Positions 54,472 through 62,800 of a DNA stretch of 64,000 nucleotides are shown here, one piece after another. A program made the position numbers and the translations under genes. Numbering within the stretch: position 1 is the stretch's first letter; every line of letters begins with the position of its first letter. The notes below the pieces were generated by a model. That model did not search any database and was not told the origin of the DNA. It worked only from the letters and a program-made list of their open reading frames with translations. Origin of the DNA: Alphaproteobacteria bacterium (lineage in GTDB: Bacteria > Pseudomonadota > Alphaproteobacteria > Caedimonadales > UBA1908); contig JAJTHL010000009.1 of the NCBI GenBank assembly GCA_021298595.1, positions 1-64,000 on the forward strand. Direction: 5' to 3'.

Positions 54472-55521
54472 TTGTTTTTCTTTTTACAATCTTGGGATTG
54501 GCTGGTTCAAGCAGCCTCGTGCTTTCTCTTATCCTGGATTGTGTGTCTCCTCGTCATCTTTAAAGGACCTCGAGATATCCCCACAGAGCGTTCGTCCCAC
54601 ACAAGACCCACTGCACGCGGTGGCGGTCTTGGGATTGTGCTTGCATGGCTTTTGGGCCTTTGGTTCCTGTCCTTTAACGGTGTCGCATTTTGGGATATGT
54701 ATGTTATTTGGTGGGCTTTTTCTTTTATGTGCCTTTTAATGGGCGCCATAGGTTTTTGTGATGACGTCCGTCCCATGTCAGCCATTAGTCGTTTGATGTT
54801 ACAATTTCTCGTAGCCGCTTTTTTTCTGGGCTTGGGCTCGACTATTCACATAGTTAGCCTACCCTATGTGGGCTATGTGTCTTTGGGGTTTCTCGCGATT
54901 CCCCTTTCCTTTTTCTGGCTAGTGGGTCTTGTGAATGCCTTTAATTTTTTCGACGGTTTAAACGGGTTGTGCGGAGGGACAAGTTTTATAGGCAGCCTGT
55001 TTTTAGCCCTTATCGCGTGGCATCACGGTGACTTTTTCTTACTAGAAGTCAGCGTCTTTTTTGCAGCCGCCTGCCTTGGCTTTTTAGTGTTAAACTTCCC
55101 TAAGCCCTTCGTTTTTCTAGGCGATGGAGGCGCGTACTTTTTTGGTGCTTTTTGGGGAGGACTTACCCTTATTTATTCTTACCCTGCCAGTGAAGTGCCC
55201 TTTTGGACCTTTCCCCTTCTTTTCTTTTTACCCCTTTGTGACGTGTCCCTCACCATTGTGAGGCGCTATCTCAAACAGAAACCCATTTTCACGCCCCACC
55301 GAGAGTATCATATGCTTCTCTTGCGTCAACTTGGCTGGTCGCACCACAAAATCACCCTCCTTTATTGGGGGTTCGGTTTTATTCAAGGTGTTCTTGCCTA
55401 TTACATCCAGGAGGGCACGCCTGATACCCACCTTTTTTACTTTTTACCTCTCATCATAGTCGCTGCACTTTTTTTCCCTTGGGTTCTCAAAAAAGCCCGT
55501 CAACAAGGGCTTGACCCATGA
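54472..55521 (+). CDS. MraY/WecA-like polyprenyl-phosphate sugar-phosphate transferase (glycosyltransferase family 4)
   Basis: A 349-residue membrane protein with about ten helices. The family residues appear as RPTARGGGLGIVLAWLLG, FCDDVRPMSAISRL (paired Asp), NAFNFFDGLNGL, FLGDGGAYFFGA and HREYHMLLLRQLGWSHHK. Such enzymes attach a sugar phosphate to a lipid carrier at the start of surface glycan synthesis. WecA/WbpL-type is more likely than MraY because other wall genes are absent here, but this is not decisive. The start is TTG 54472 after an AGG; no ATG fits. It is the first coding gene of a unit with znuCB. Confidence 0.85.
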   Translation: MFFFLQSWDWLVQAASCFLLSWIVCLLVIFKGPRDIPTERSSHTRPTARGGGLGIVLAWLLGLWFLSFNGVAFWDMYVIWWAFSFMCLLMGAIGFCDDVRPMSAISRLMLQFLVAAFFLGLGSTIHIVSLPYVGYVSLGFLAIPLSFFWLVGLVNAFNFFDGLNGLCGGTSFIGSLFLALIAWHHGDFFLLEVSVFFAAACLGFLVLNFPKPFVFLGDGGAYFFGAFWGGLTLIYSYPASEVPFWTFPLLFFLPLCDVSLTIVRRYLKQKPIFTPHREYHMLLLRQLGWSHHKITLLYWGFGFIQGVLAYYIQEGTPDTHLFYFLPLIIVAALFFPWVLKKARQQGLDP

Positions 55522-56282
55522 CACGCCATCTTCTTGACCTTCAACACATCCATGTGTCGTTAGCAAAGCAAGTCATCCTCGAAGATGTCTCCTTTCACTT
55601 GTCTCCAGGAGAAATGGTGACACTCATCGGCCCCAACGGCTCTGGAAAAACAACCCTTTTAAAAGTCGCCTTGGGTCTTCTTCGCCCCACTCAAGGATCG
55701 GTGATCAAAGCTCCTTCTTTGCGTCTTGGCTACATGCCTCAAAAAGTTGTTATTGAGCGCACGCTCCCCCTTGATGTACTCTCCTTTTTAACGCTGACGG
55801 TTTCCCGCAAAAAAGCGCACAGTGTTCTTGAGCATCTTCATCTTTCCTATCTCACTCACCGCACTATGCATGTGTTGTCAGGAGGCGAGATGCAGCGCGT
55901 CCTTTTGGCAAGAGCCCTTTTACAAGATCCCCATGTCCTTGTCCTTGATGAGCCTCTCCAAGGGGTAGACCCCAAGGGTCAAGAGGCGCTTTATGAGTAT
56001 TTACGTGTTTACAAACAAGAAACAGGATGTGCCATTTTGCTCGTGTCCCATGATCTTTTCTTTGTCCACCAATCCAGCGATTATGTAATCTGTCTCAACA
56101 AACACATCTGTTGTTCAGGAAGACCCGAGGAAGTAAAAGTAAACCCTGATTATCACGCCCTTTTCACCTACACCTTACCCCATGGGTTAGCACCTTATGC
56201 CCATCATCATGATCACGCTCACGATGTGTGCGCGCACACATCACAAGAGGCATGTCTTGGATCGGAGCCTTCTTATGATTGA
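55518..56282 (+). CDS. znuC: Zinc ABC transporter ATP-binding protein (ZnuC-like) with a His-rich tail
   Basis: A 254-residue ABC ATPase: Walker A GPNGSGKTTL, signature LSGGEMQRV, Walker B VLVLDEPLQGVD. The closest type is ZnuC/MntB metal importers, confirmed by the ZnuB-like permease downstream. The last 30 residues carry a metal-binding-like run, HHHDHAHDVCAH, followed by a short tail, in a place where ZnuC proteins are often extended. The ATGA overlap with the previous gene and 8-nt overlap with the next imply coupling. Confidence 0.9.
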   Translation: MTRHLLDLQHIHVSLAKQVILEDVSFHLSPGEMVTLIGPNGSGKTTLLKVALGLLRPTQGSVIKAPSLRLGYMPQKVVIERTLPLDVLSFLTLTVSRKKAHSVLEHLHLSYLTHRTMHVLSGGEMQRVLLARALLQDPHVLVLDEPLQGVDPKGQEALYEYLRVYKQETGCAILLVSHDLFFVHQSSDYVICLNKHICCSGRPEEVKVNPDYHALFTYTLPHGLAPYAHHHDHAHDVCAHTSQEACLGSEPSYD

Positions 56283-57090
56283 TCATTTTTTTCTGACAGC
56301 GCTTGCCGCTGGGGCGCTTTTCTGTCTTATCTCAGGACCTCTTGGCTCGTTGATCTTATGGAAGCGTCTGTCCTTTTTTGGAGACGCGTTGGCCCACGCT
56401 TCCTTGAGTGGTGTGGGACTCGCACTTCTGTACAATATTTCGCCCCTTTGGACCGTGGCGGTTGTTTGCCTGGTTATTGGCCTTTTTCTTTCTTTTATCC
56501 CACAGTTTTCGACCCTTTCTAGGGATACTTGGCTTGCCATTCTCTCCCATGGATCTTTGGGGCTGGGTCTATTTATTTTCTCGTTGGTGCCAGGAAGCCA
56601 GCACCTCCTGTCACAAATTCTGTTTGGTGATATCTTAACCATTGCGCCAAGTGATCTTATCCCCTTAGCTGTGATCTCTTTGATCTCGTTGATATGTCTT
56701 GTGTTTTATTGGAAACCCCTTTTGGCAGTGACAATTCATGAGGATCTTGCCCAAGTTGAAGGTCTTCCTGTTCAGCGCCTTAAGAGCATTTTTATGATTC
56801 TTCTTTCACTCACCATCGCTGTTGCTGCCCAGTTTTTAGGAATTTTACTCCTGACAGCCCTTCTCATTTTTCCTGCAACTGGGGCGCGCCTTGTGACGAA
56901 GACCCCCACCCGCATGGCAGCCACAGCAAGCCTGATCGGCTTTTTAGGGTTAACTTTGGGCCTTTTGATTTCAGGGACCCTCGATACGCCCGCAGCCGCC
57001 TCCACTGTGCTCGCTCACATGGTCCTCTTAACCTTGCTTGGGTTGGTTTTTTTCTTACAAAAGATATTTTTAAAAAAACATCGCCCCTAA
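56275..57090 (+). CDS. znuB: Zinc ABC transporter permease (ZnuB-like)
   Basis: A 271-residue permease with about eight helices; GSLILWKRLSFFGDALAHAS is the ZnuB family motif, and LILPATGARL-like FPATGARLVTK and the terminal helices fit. With the ATPase upstream it forms a high-affinity zinc (or manganese) importer core. The periplasmic metal-binding ZnuA is not in the window. ATG 56275 lies inside the end of znuC after GGAG; the frame reaches further back but only within znuC. Confidence 0.9.
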   Translation: MIDHFFLTALAAGALFCLISGPLGSLILWKRLSFFGDALAHASLSGVGLALLYNISPLWTVAVVCLVIGLFLSFIPQFSTLSRDTWLAILSHGSLGLGLFIFSLVPGSQHLLSQILFGDILTIAPSDLIPLAVISLISLICLVFYWKPLLAVTIHEDLAQVEGLPVQRLKSIFMILLSLTIAVAAQFLGILLLTALLIFPATGARLVTKTPTRMAATASLIGFLGLTLGLLISGTLDTPAAASTVLAHMVLLTLLGLVFFLQKIFLKKHRP

Positions 57091-57167
57091 GGTTGGGTCA
57101 ATTTTGTCATGATTGTTGCCATTAAATCACATTTTTGGTGGCCGCGATCTTTTTGTACGCCAACACA

Positions 57168-57196
57168 TTGACCTCTTTGAAAGATGGGCATAGTCT
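57168..57196 (+). promoter_or_regulatory. Putative sigma-70 promoter of the small lipoprotein gene
   Basis: TTGACC (57168-57173), 17 nt and TAGTCT (57191-57196) give a plausible promoter, with a start near 57203 and a 37-nt leader before ATG 57240. Confidence 0.5.
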
Positions 57197-57239
57197 TTTG
57201 TCGGGTTTTGTACCCTATTTGCAAATGGAGTAATAGATA

Positions 57240-57503
57240 ATGACTTCTTACACAAAAGTCTCAGGTGTTGCCTTGCTCGCGACCCTTTTGCTTAGCGCCT
57301 GCTCTCACCAACAAAACAACGGGTGGGCTAAGGACTGCGATAAGTACTATTCTTATGATTCCCGTGAACATGCTAAGTGCATGGAGCGCGCGACATCCGG
57401 CAGCCCCGCCACACAATCAGCGCCAGGCACCGTTGTCACAGATCCCGAGGACACCAAGTACCCAGCCGAGGGGACACACGGTTCTGAAAAGGGTCGTCAA
57501 TAA
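57240..57503 (+). CDS. Small lipoprotein of unknown function
   Basis: An 87-residue lipoprotein with lipobox LLLSAC at about residue 21. The mature peptide has a KDCDKYYSYDSREHAKCMER segment with two Cys 14 apart, then a Pro/Ser/Thr/Gly-rich tail. Not recognised. The Cys-bounded core could be a small folded domain and the tail a flexible arm. It has its own promoter-like element and a strong bidirectional terminator, so it is a single-gene unit at the edge of the accessory region. GGAG lies ten bases before the start. Confidence 0.75.
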   Translation: MTSYTKVSGVALLATLLLSACSHQQNNGWAKDCDKYYSYDSREHAKCMERATSGSPATQSAPGTVVTDPEDTKYPAEGTHGSEKGRQ

Positions 57504-57515
57504 CCTAAGCTTAAT

Positions 57516-57547
57516 AAAAAAAGCGGGGGAGTTCCCCCGCTTTTTTT
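57516..57547. terminator. Bidirectional rho-independent terminator
   Basis: AGCGGGGGA and TCCCCCGCT pair around a short loop, with an A-run before and a seven-T run after. It sits between the ends of the small lipoprotein gene and the papain-like protease gene and serves both. Confidence 0.93.
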
Positions 57548-57562
57548 ATGGCCTTACTTTCG

Positions 57563-58894
57563 TTATTGACCTTCGATGAGCACACCGCCCTCAGAGGACT
57601 GTACCAAAGCAACAGACTGAACCATCTCAAGTTTCTTTTGCTTTTCTTTTTTCTTTTTCTTCTTATCTTTTTCCAGCAGGTTCGTCACAAACTCCCACCC
57701 TTTTTTCGCCACAGGAAGGAGATCGTCAAAATTTAACCTAAAGGCGGCGGCGGCTTTTTCAGCGTTCCATTCCTTTACTTTTTGAGCAACGGCATGTTCT
57801 TCAGCCTCTAGCTTCCCTTTAGCGATATGGCTTTCTACCTTTGCTGTATTCACAATTTTGGAGATATTCCACAGGTCATAAAGCGCCCCTCCACTGGAAC
57901 TGCTGGTCACCATGCTGTAAGGAATATAGCAGTATCCCTTATCACCCCAGTTGGTAGACCAAGAGTTTCTGACGATGAAGTGTTGATAGTAAGGGTTAGC
58001 CTTGCCACTCACTGTTTGACGATCATCATACCCCACAAAGAGCATGGCATGTCCTCCAGCGATCTGCTCTGAGGCGGGATTAGGCACGGGGACGATGCCC
58101 GTCTTTGCAACGTTTGCAGACATGAAGGACTCGTACAGGGTGATCCCGAACATGACCGTTTTGCCTTTGTTGAGGTATCCTTTAATGGCGTCAACGTTCG
58201 GGGCCACTTTATTATAAGAAACACCCGTTGAGTTGAAGTACTTGAGACCAGCCTTGTAGGCGGATGGTTTTGGCTGTCGTTTAAACGCGTCACCTTGATC
58301 TGTGTAAGGCAATACGCTTTCTGGTATCAAGCCGTAATCAATGGACTGGGCGGCATCCGCAATGGTGGCACCGCTATCTTGATCGAGATACTCATTTTCG
58401 TTCCCCTCAGCCAGTCCCATAATGTCACGTGCGTGATAGTAGTGAGCAAGTCTTGCAAAGTTGGTGAATTTCCCTGTGGCCCGAATCATTTCAGCTTTGA
58501 TACATCCCTCAAGAGAGTGGGCGGTACATGATCCAAGCTCTCCTTGGTCTTGGATCGGAGAGAGAACGGAGCGCAAATCGACATTTTGTACAGGTTTTCC
58601 TGTCCTTAACCTCATTACGGGCGCTTCTGATGGTTGGGGTTTAAGCGCTTGTTTTTGTAGCTTACGTACCCTGTTTTTCTCTGCTGTATGCTCAAGCTTT
58701 TCAAGACTTTCTCCAGCAGAGGGTGTGTTGTTCAGCTTGTAGCGGCCGCGTAGAAAATCGGGATCATGGTGCGGCGTCACAGCCACGGCTACAGCTGCGC
58801 CGTCACCAGCCTCTTCTTGCAACCCATCCGAGCAAAAGGCGGGTGCCACAAGCATTGTTCCTAAGGTTAAAGAAAGTAAAAACTGTCTCTTCAT
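57563..58894 (-). CDS. Exported papain-family (C1A) cysteine protease
   Basis: A 443-residue protease with a signal peptide (LLSLTLGTMLVAPAFC), a pro-region to about residue 104 and a C1 domain. The active site is complete: oxyanion Gln117 and Cys123 in QDQGELGSCTAHSLEG, His282 in GGHAMLFVGYD, Asn310 in VRNSWSTNWGDKGY. The C-terminus adds a helical tail with a Lys-rich run (EKDKKKKKKEKQKK) and is not in classical papains. GGAGG lies seven bases before ATG 58894. Secreted C1 proteases are used by some host-associated bacteria to act on host or competitor proteins. A related pro-region-only gene lies upstream at 59311-59613. Confidence 0.92.
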   Translation of the reverse strand: MKRQFLLSLTLGTMLVAPAFCSDGLQEEAGDGAAVAVAVTPHHDPDFLRGRYKLNNTPSAGESLEKLEHTAEKNRVRKLQKQALKPQPSEAPVMRLRTGKPVQNVDLRSVLSPIQDQGELGSCTAHSLEGCIKAEMIRATGKFTNFARLAHYYHARDIMGLAEGNENEYLDQDSGATIADAAQSIDYGLIPESVLPYTDQGDAFKRQPKPSAYKAGLKYFNSTGVSYNKVAPNVDAIKGYLNKGKTVMFGITLYESFMSANVAKTGIVPVPNPASEQIAGGHAMLFVGYDDRQTVSGKANPYYQHFIVRNSWSTNWGDKGYCYIPYSMVTSSSSGGALYDLWNISKIVNTAKVESHIAKGKLEAEEHAVAQKVKEWNAEKAAAAFRLNFDDLLPVAKKGWEFVTNLLEKDKKKKKKEKQKKLEMVQSVALVQSSEGGVLIEGQ

Positions 58895-59310
58895 TCACGT
58901 TCCTCCTGTTACGTACTTTTCAATCGTCCCTCCTATAAGGACCCGAAAAGTGTGACAAGAATCCGTAAACGAAATACTAACAAAACATTTTATCATTATT
59001 AATATAGAAAAATAATTTAAGGAATTACTATTTCTATAATAGATAAATCAACAGGTTGATATTTTTCTATTTATTTAGAGCATCTTAATAGACATCGTCA
59101 GTTATGCTTTTGAAATATTTGACAAAGACCTCAAGAAGGAAACCTCATATTGAAAGGAGACAATAACCTTAAAAAAGCCTAGGGGTGACAAGGTTCATCC
59201 AGGGACATCAGCAAGGGCACCTCGTGGACGCGAAGCAAGACGTTCGCGCGGTTTTCTGACCAAGAGGCCCCAGGCCTTATTTCCCAAAAAGGGGCAGTGA
59301 CCACTTGTTT
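58895..59310. other. Intergenic stretch, A/T-rich in the middle
   Basis: About 416 nt without a supportable gene. It should hold the promoter of the protease; the part 58960-59070 is strongly A/T-rich. A leftward TTGTCA and TATAGG pair is visible near 58936-58965, but with a 15-nt spacer. From 59163 to 59300 a reading frame of basic residues follows an AAGGAG but has no start codon. Confidence 0.5.
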
Positions 59311-59613
59311 TCATAGGCTGTCTTGAGTCGCGGTGCGGTCTTGAGACGGAGACGCGGCGTCTTTTCCTGGGTGCTTATGCTTTTGATAAGATTTATGTTC
59401 TTCCGCTTTTCGCTCTAAGGTTTCAAGGCTTTTCCCCGAGGAGGGTTTGTTGTTTGGCTTGCGTTGCATATAGCGATGCATGAGAAAATCTGGATCGTGG
59501 TAAGGATTAACAGCGGGGCTCTTTTTGCCTTCATCTTCTTCCCTCTCACTTGAGTGCGCCGGCGTGGCGACAGTGCACCCCATGGTTAAGAACAATAGCC
59601 AATGCGCTTTCAT
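59311..59613 (-). CDS. Small exported protein copying the pro-region of the C1 protease
   Basis: A 100-residue protein with a signal peptide (LLFLTMGCTVATPAHS) and a strong GGGAGGG ribosome site before ATG 59613. Residues 39-71 align with protease residues 43-72: HDPDFL, RY, NN-x-PS-x-G-x-SLE-x-LE and AE are shared, with a short insert. The catalytic domain is absent; the protein ends after a Lys/His/Pro/Ser-rich tail. It is either a truncated paralogue or a free-standing pro-peptide that could inhibit or chaperone the protease. The intact signal peptide and ribosome site favour continued expression. Confidence 0.7.
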   Translation of the reverse strand: MKAHWLLFLTMGCTVATPAHSSEREEDEGKKSPAVNPYHDPDFLMHRYMQRKPNNKPSSGKSLETLERKAEEHKSYQKHKHPGKDAASPSQDRTATQDSL

Positions 59614-59797
59614 ACATCCCTCCCTTGTTGGTGAGCAGGCATGAAAGATACGACTTATATGCTAACAAATGGTTACTAAATCCTTGATGCTAGCCCTCGC
59701 CCAAAATTAACTACGCTGTCCAGTGACAACCCTCTTCTTTGGTTGTCATGGCCGGAGGTTACGGGGGGCGTCGGCGGGGACCATTCCCCAACACCAT

Positions 59798-59829
59798 AAA
59801 AAAGGGAGCCCCAAAGGGCTCCCTTTTTT
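59798..59829 (-). terminator. Rho-independent terminator of the giant repeat-protein gene
   Basis: GGGAGCCC (59804-59811) pairs with GGGCTCCC (59816-59823), flanked by six A and six T residues. It lies 30 nt past the stop of the repeat-protein gene. The symmetrical A/T runs mean that it could act in both directions. Confidence 0.9.
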
Positions 59830-59858
59830 ATGCTTTGTCCAAGACAGGCTCAGGGGGC

Positions 59859-62800
59859 TTAATAAAGAAGCCCCATGGGTCGGCCTACGTTTCGGTAGTG
59901 GTTGGCAAGCTCTTCAAAGAGATCCGCAACGGGGACGTCTCTGACAACATTCATGAGCAACTGCTGATTTCTCATCAAGTAAAAGGCTGGATGGAAATCC
60001 TGGGGTAAGTCTTGGTAGAAATGCCTTTCTTGCATTTGACGCAAAAGTTCACGTGCTTTATGGGGTCGATGCTCATTTGCCCCAAAGTCAAGATAATGCC
60101 CTGGTAGTTCCCCCAGCATTTGTTCTACGGTATAGTTACCATCGATAAAATGCTGCATGAGGTTGGGATTGAGGGCAAGATACACCCCCGCATTAAACCC
60201 TCTGGGCAGACCAAAGTCATCGAGCTCATCTGCTTCCTCGTCCCCGCCAAGGGCGCCCCCTGGTTGAGCAGGTTGGGCCTCCGCGTCCTTATACTTGAGG
60301 TTCAGGCGCCGACCTTGTGCGAGGTAATGCGTTTCTGGGTTAGCGAACTGATCGCGGATCTGCTCTGCAAAATCGGGATTTAGGCGCAGATACGCTTCGG
60401 CGTCAAAATCAGCTGGCAAATCGGCCATGTCTACCTTGTAAACCCGGCCCTGCGCCTGCCCATGGGCGGCGTAGTGAAGGAGCCCCGCATTGCGTATAAA
60501 AGCCGGCAATGTGTCCCGCACGTCTGGGTTAAGTCGCTCATAGCGATACGCATCAAAATCATCTGGGACGTTGTCAAGATTTATCCTATACGCTTTTCCT
60601 TCGCGCCTGCCATAGGCAAGGTAATGTTCTTCGACCGTTATGTTGTGGTCCATGGTGAAACGGGTGATGTCAGGATTAAGGATTTCATACGCAGCTTCGT
60701 CAAAATCATCTGGCAACTCATCATAGTTCAGTTGATAGATTCTATCTTCGTTTCGACCATTTTCCCGGTAGTGATTGATGGCAGCCTGTAGATTTCCTTT
60801 AACTGCTTCCTCAACATCCGGGTACAATCTAAGGTACTCTTTTACATCAAAGTCATGGGGCACGCCTTCGAGGTTTAGTTTGTAAACTCGGCCTTCAGCC
60901 CGCCCATGGGCGGCGTAGTGAACACGCGCAGCAAAGGGTGAGCGCACGGTTTCTGGCAAGTCTGGGTTAATATCCATATAGTCAAAGCCATCAAAATCAT
61001 CTGGGACATCGTTAAGGTCCACCCTGTAGGCTTTTCCTTCGCGCTTGCCATAGGCAAGGTAGTGTTCGCGGGCGTATAAGCCGTTTTCCTGTATAAGCTG
61101 AGCGATGTCAGGATGGAGAACTTCATAGACAACGTCATCAAAATCAGCGGGCACCTCATCATAGTTTACCTGATAGATTCTGCCTTCGTTTCGACCGTTT
61201 TCCCGGTAGTGATTAATGGCACCCTGGGGATTTTCTTGATACGCTTTCTTAACATCGGGGTAGAGGCGAAAATATTCATCTATATCAAAGTCCTGGGGAA
61301 CACCCTCAAAGTCTAGCTTGTACGGGCGGTTTGCTTTTTGCCCATAAAGGAGAAAGTGTTTTTCTCGTGCCATATAGTCGTCATCATCCAATTGGGGGAT
61401 GATATCTGGGTTTAATCTTACATAAAGACGCGCATCAAAATCTTCCGGCAAATCTTCAAAGTCGATTTTATAGATTCTGCCTTCGTTTTGACCAGAAGTG
61501 CGGTAATGATCAACGGCGCCTTGTAAGTTATTGCCGTACGCAGCCTGAAGATCTGGATAAAGCCGTAGATACTCTCGGACATCAAAGTCAACGGGAACCC
61601 CTGTCAAATTAAGTTTGTAAAGGCGCCCTTCGTTCTTTCCATGGGCAAAATAGTGGTCTGCGTACGCTTGAGGGTCATCGCCTAAGGCTTCCTGCAGCCC
61701 AGGATTTAAATGACGATAGGCCTCGGGATCAAAGTCTCCTGGCAGACCCGCCAGGTTAAGACCCTCTTTATACGGCCTGCGCTCCTTTATACCGTGGTTG
61801 CGGAAATGGTCTGCGTAGGCTTGTAGATCATCCCCGTAAACTTGAACCAGATCTTGGTTCAAGTGGCGATACTGCGCTGGATTAAAATCCCGAGGCAGGC
61901 CAAACACATAGGGGCCCTCCCGGTAGGGCCTTCCGGCGTCGCGTCCCACGTCATGATAATGCCTTGAGATCTCGATCTCGTCCATATCTTGCAGAACATT
62001 TTCCAAATCAGGGTTCAAGCGCCTGTACTCACGGGGGTCAAAATCCAAGGGGTTGCCTAAGCTATGTTGAAGGGCTGCGTTCAATACTAACCGCATCGGC
62101 AAATGTGCGCACTGTGCCATCAGGTAGGGATCGTTCATCATACGCTCCATGGCCGGCAAAACCGCGTCCAACACGCGCTGATCTCTTGCGAGATCTGCAG
62201 CGTCCCTTGGATTTTCCCTAAGCTTTTTTTCATGCTCCACCCGCAAGATGTGTTTCACATCATCCGCGCGGTAGGGCAGTTTTTCAACACCCCCGCGCGC
62301 CGCATAATGGTTTTTTGCAAGGTCAATAAATTCTTGAAAAGTAGGGTCCTCGTCAACCTCTTTTAAGAGGGCATTTTTTCTCATCTTATTAATGTCATCT
62401 TGAATCTGTGGATTCAAGAACCCATAGGCCATGGGATTAAAGTCGGCGGGGATGCCCCTTTCGTCCAGGACAATAGGAGTTTTGGGTGGCTGAGGAAGTG
62501 GCCGGTCTTGCTGGAAATGGGGTTCTAGATTCCTTGCCTTTTCAAAGGCCTCTTCCATGGTCAGGGTTTCAAAACGTTCGGCATAGCGCAAAACCCTTGT
62601 AAGTTTCATGGCGCCCTTGAAACGCTCTGCTGCTTCGCGGCGCGCGCGCACCTGCTCTCTTGTATCTTGAGGCATATCGCGGATCCGCCGGCGCAGTAAT
62701 TCTTCTTGAAAGCCAGGATGATCCTCAAAGCCAGCCGCGGCGTAATGATTTCTTGCAGCGTCCACCATTTGACCCACAGGCAACCGCCCGAACTCTGCCA

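Noticed and set aside
59163-59300. A 46-codon frame of basic residues after AAGGAG
   Set aside because: It would have to start with ATA only three bases after the ribosome-like site; no normal start codon exists, so it is not called as a gene.
59739-60008. A small + strand frame starting MVVMAGGYGGRRRG
   Set aside because: It crosses a strong terminator and runs antisense into the repeat-protein gene.
60436-61315. Regular repeats suggesting a CRISPR array
   Set aside because: The period of about 147 bp per unit is long, the repeats are degenerate and all keep one open reading frame; this is a protein repeat.
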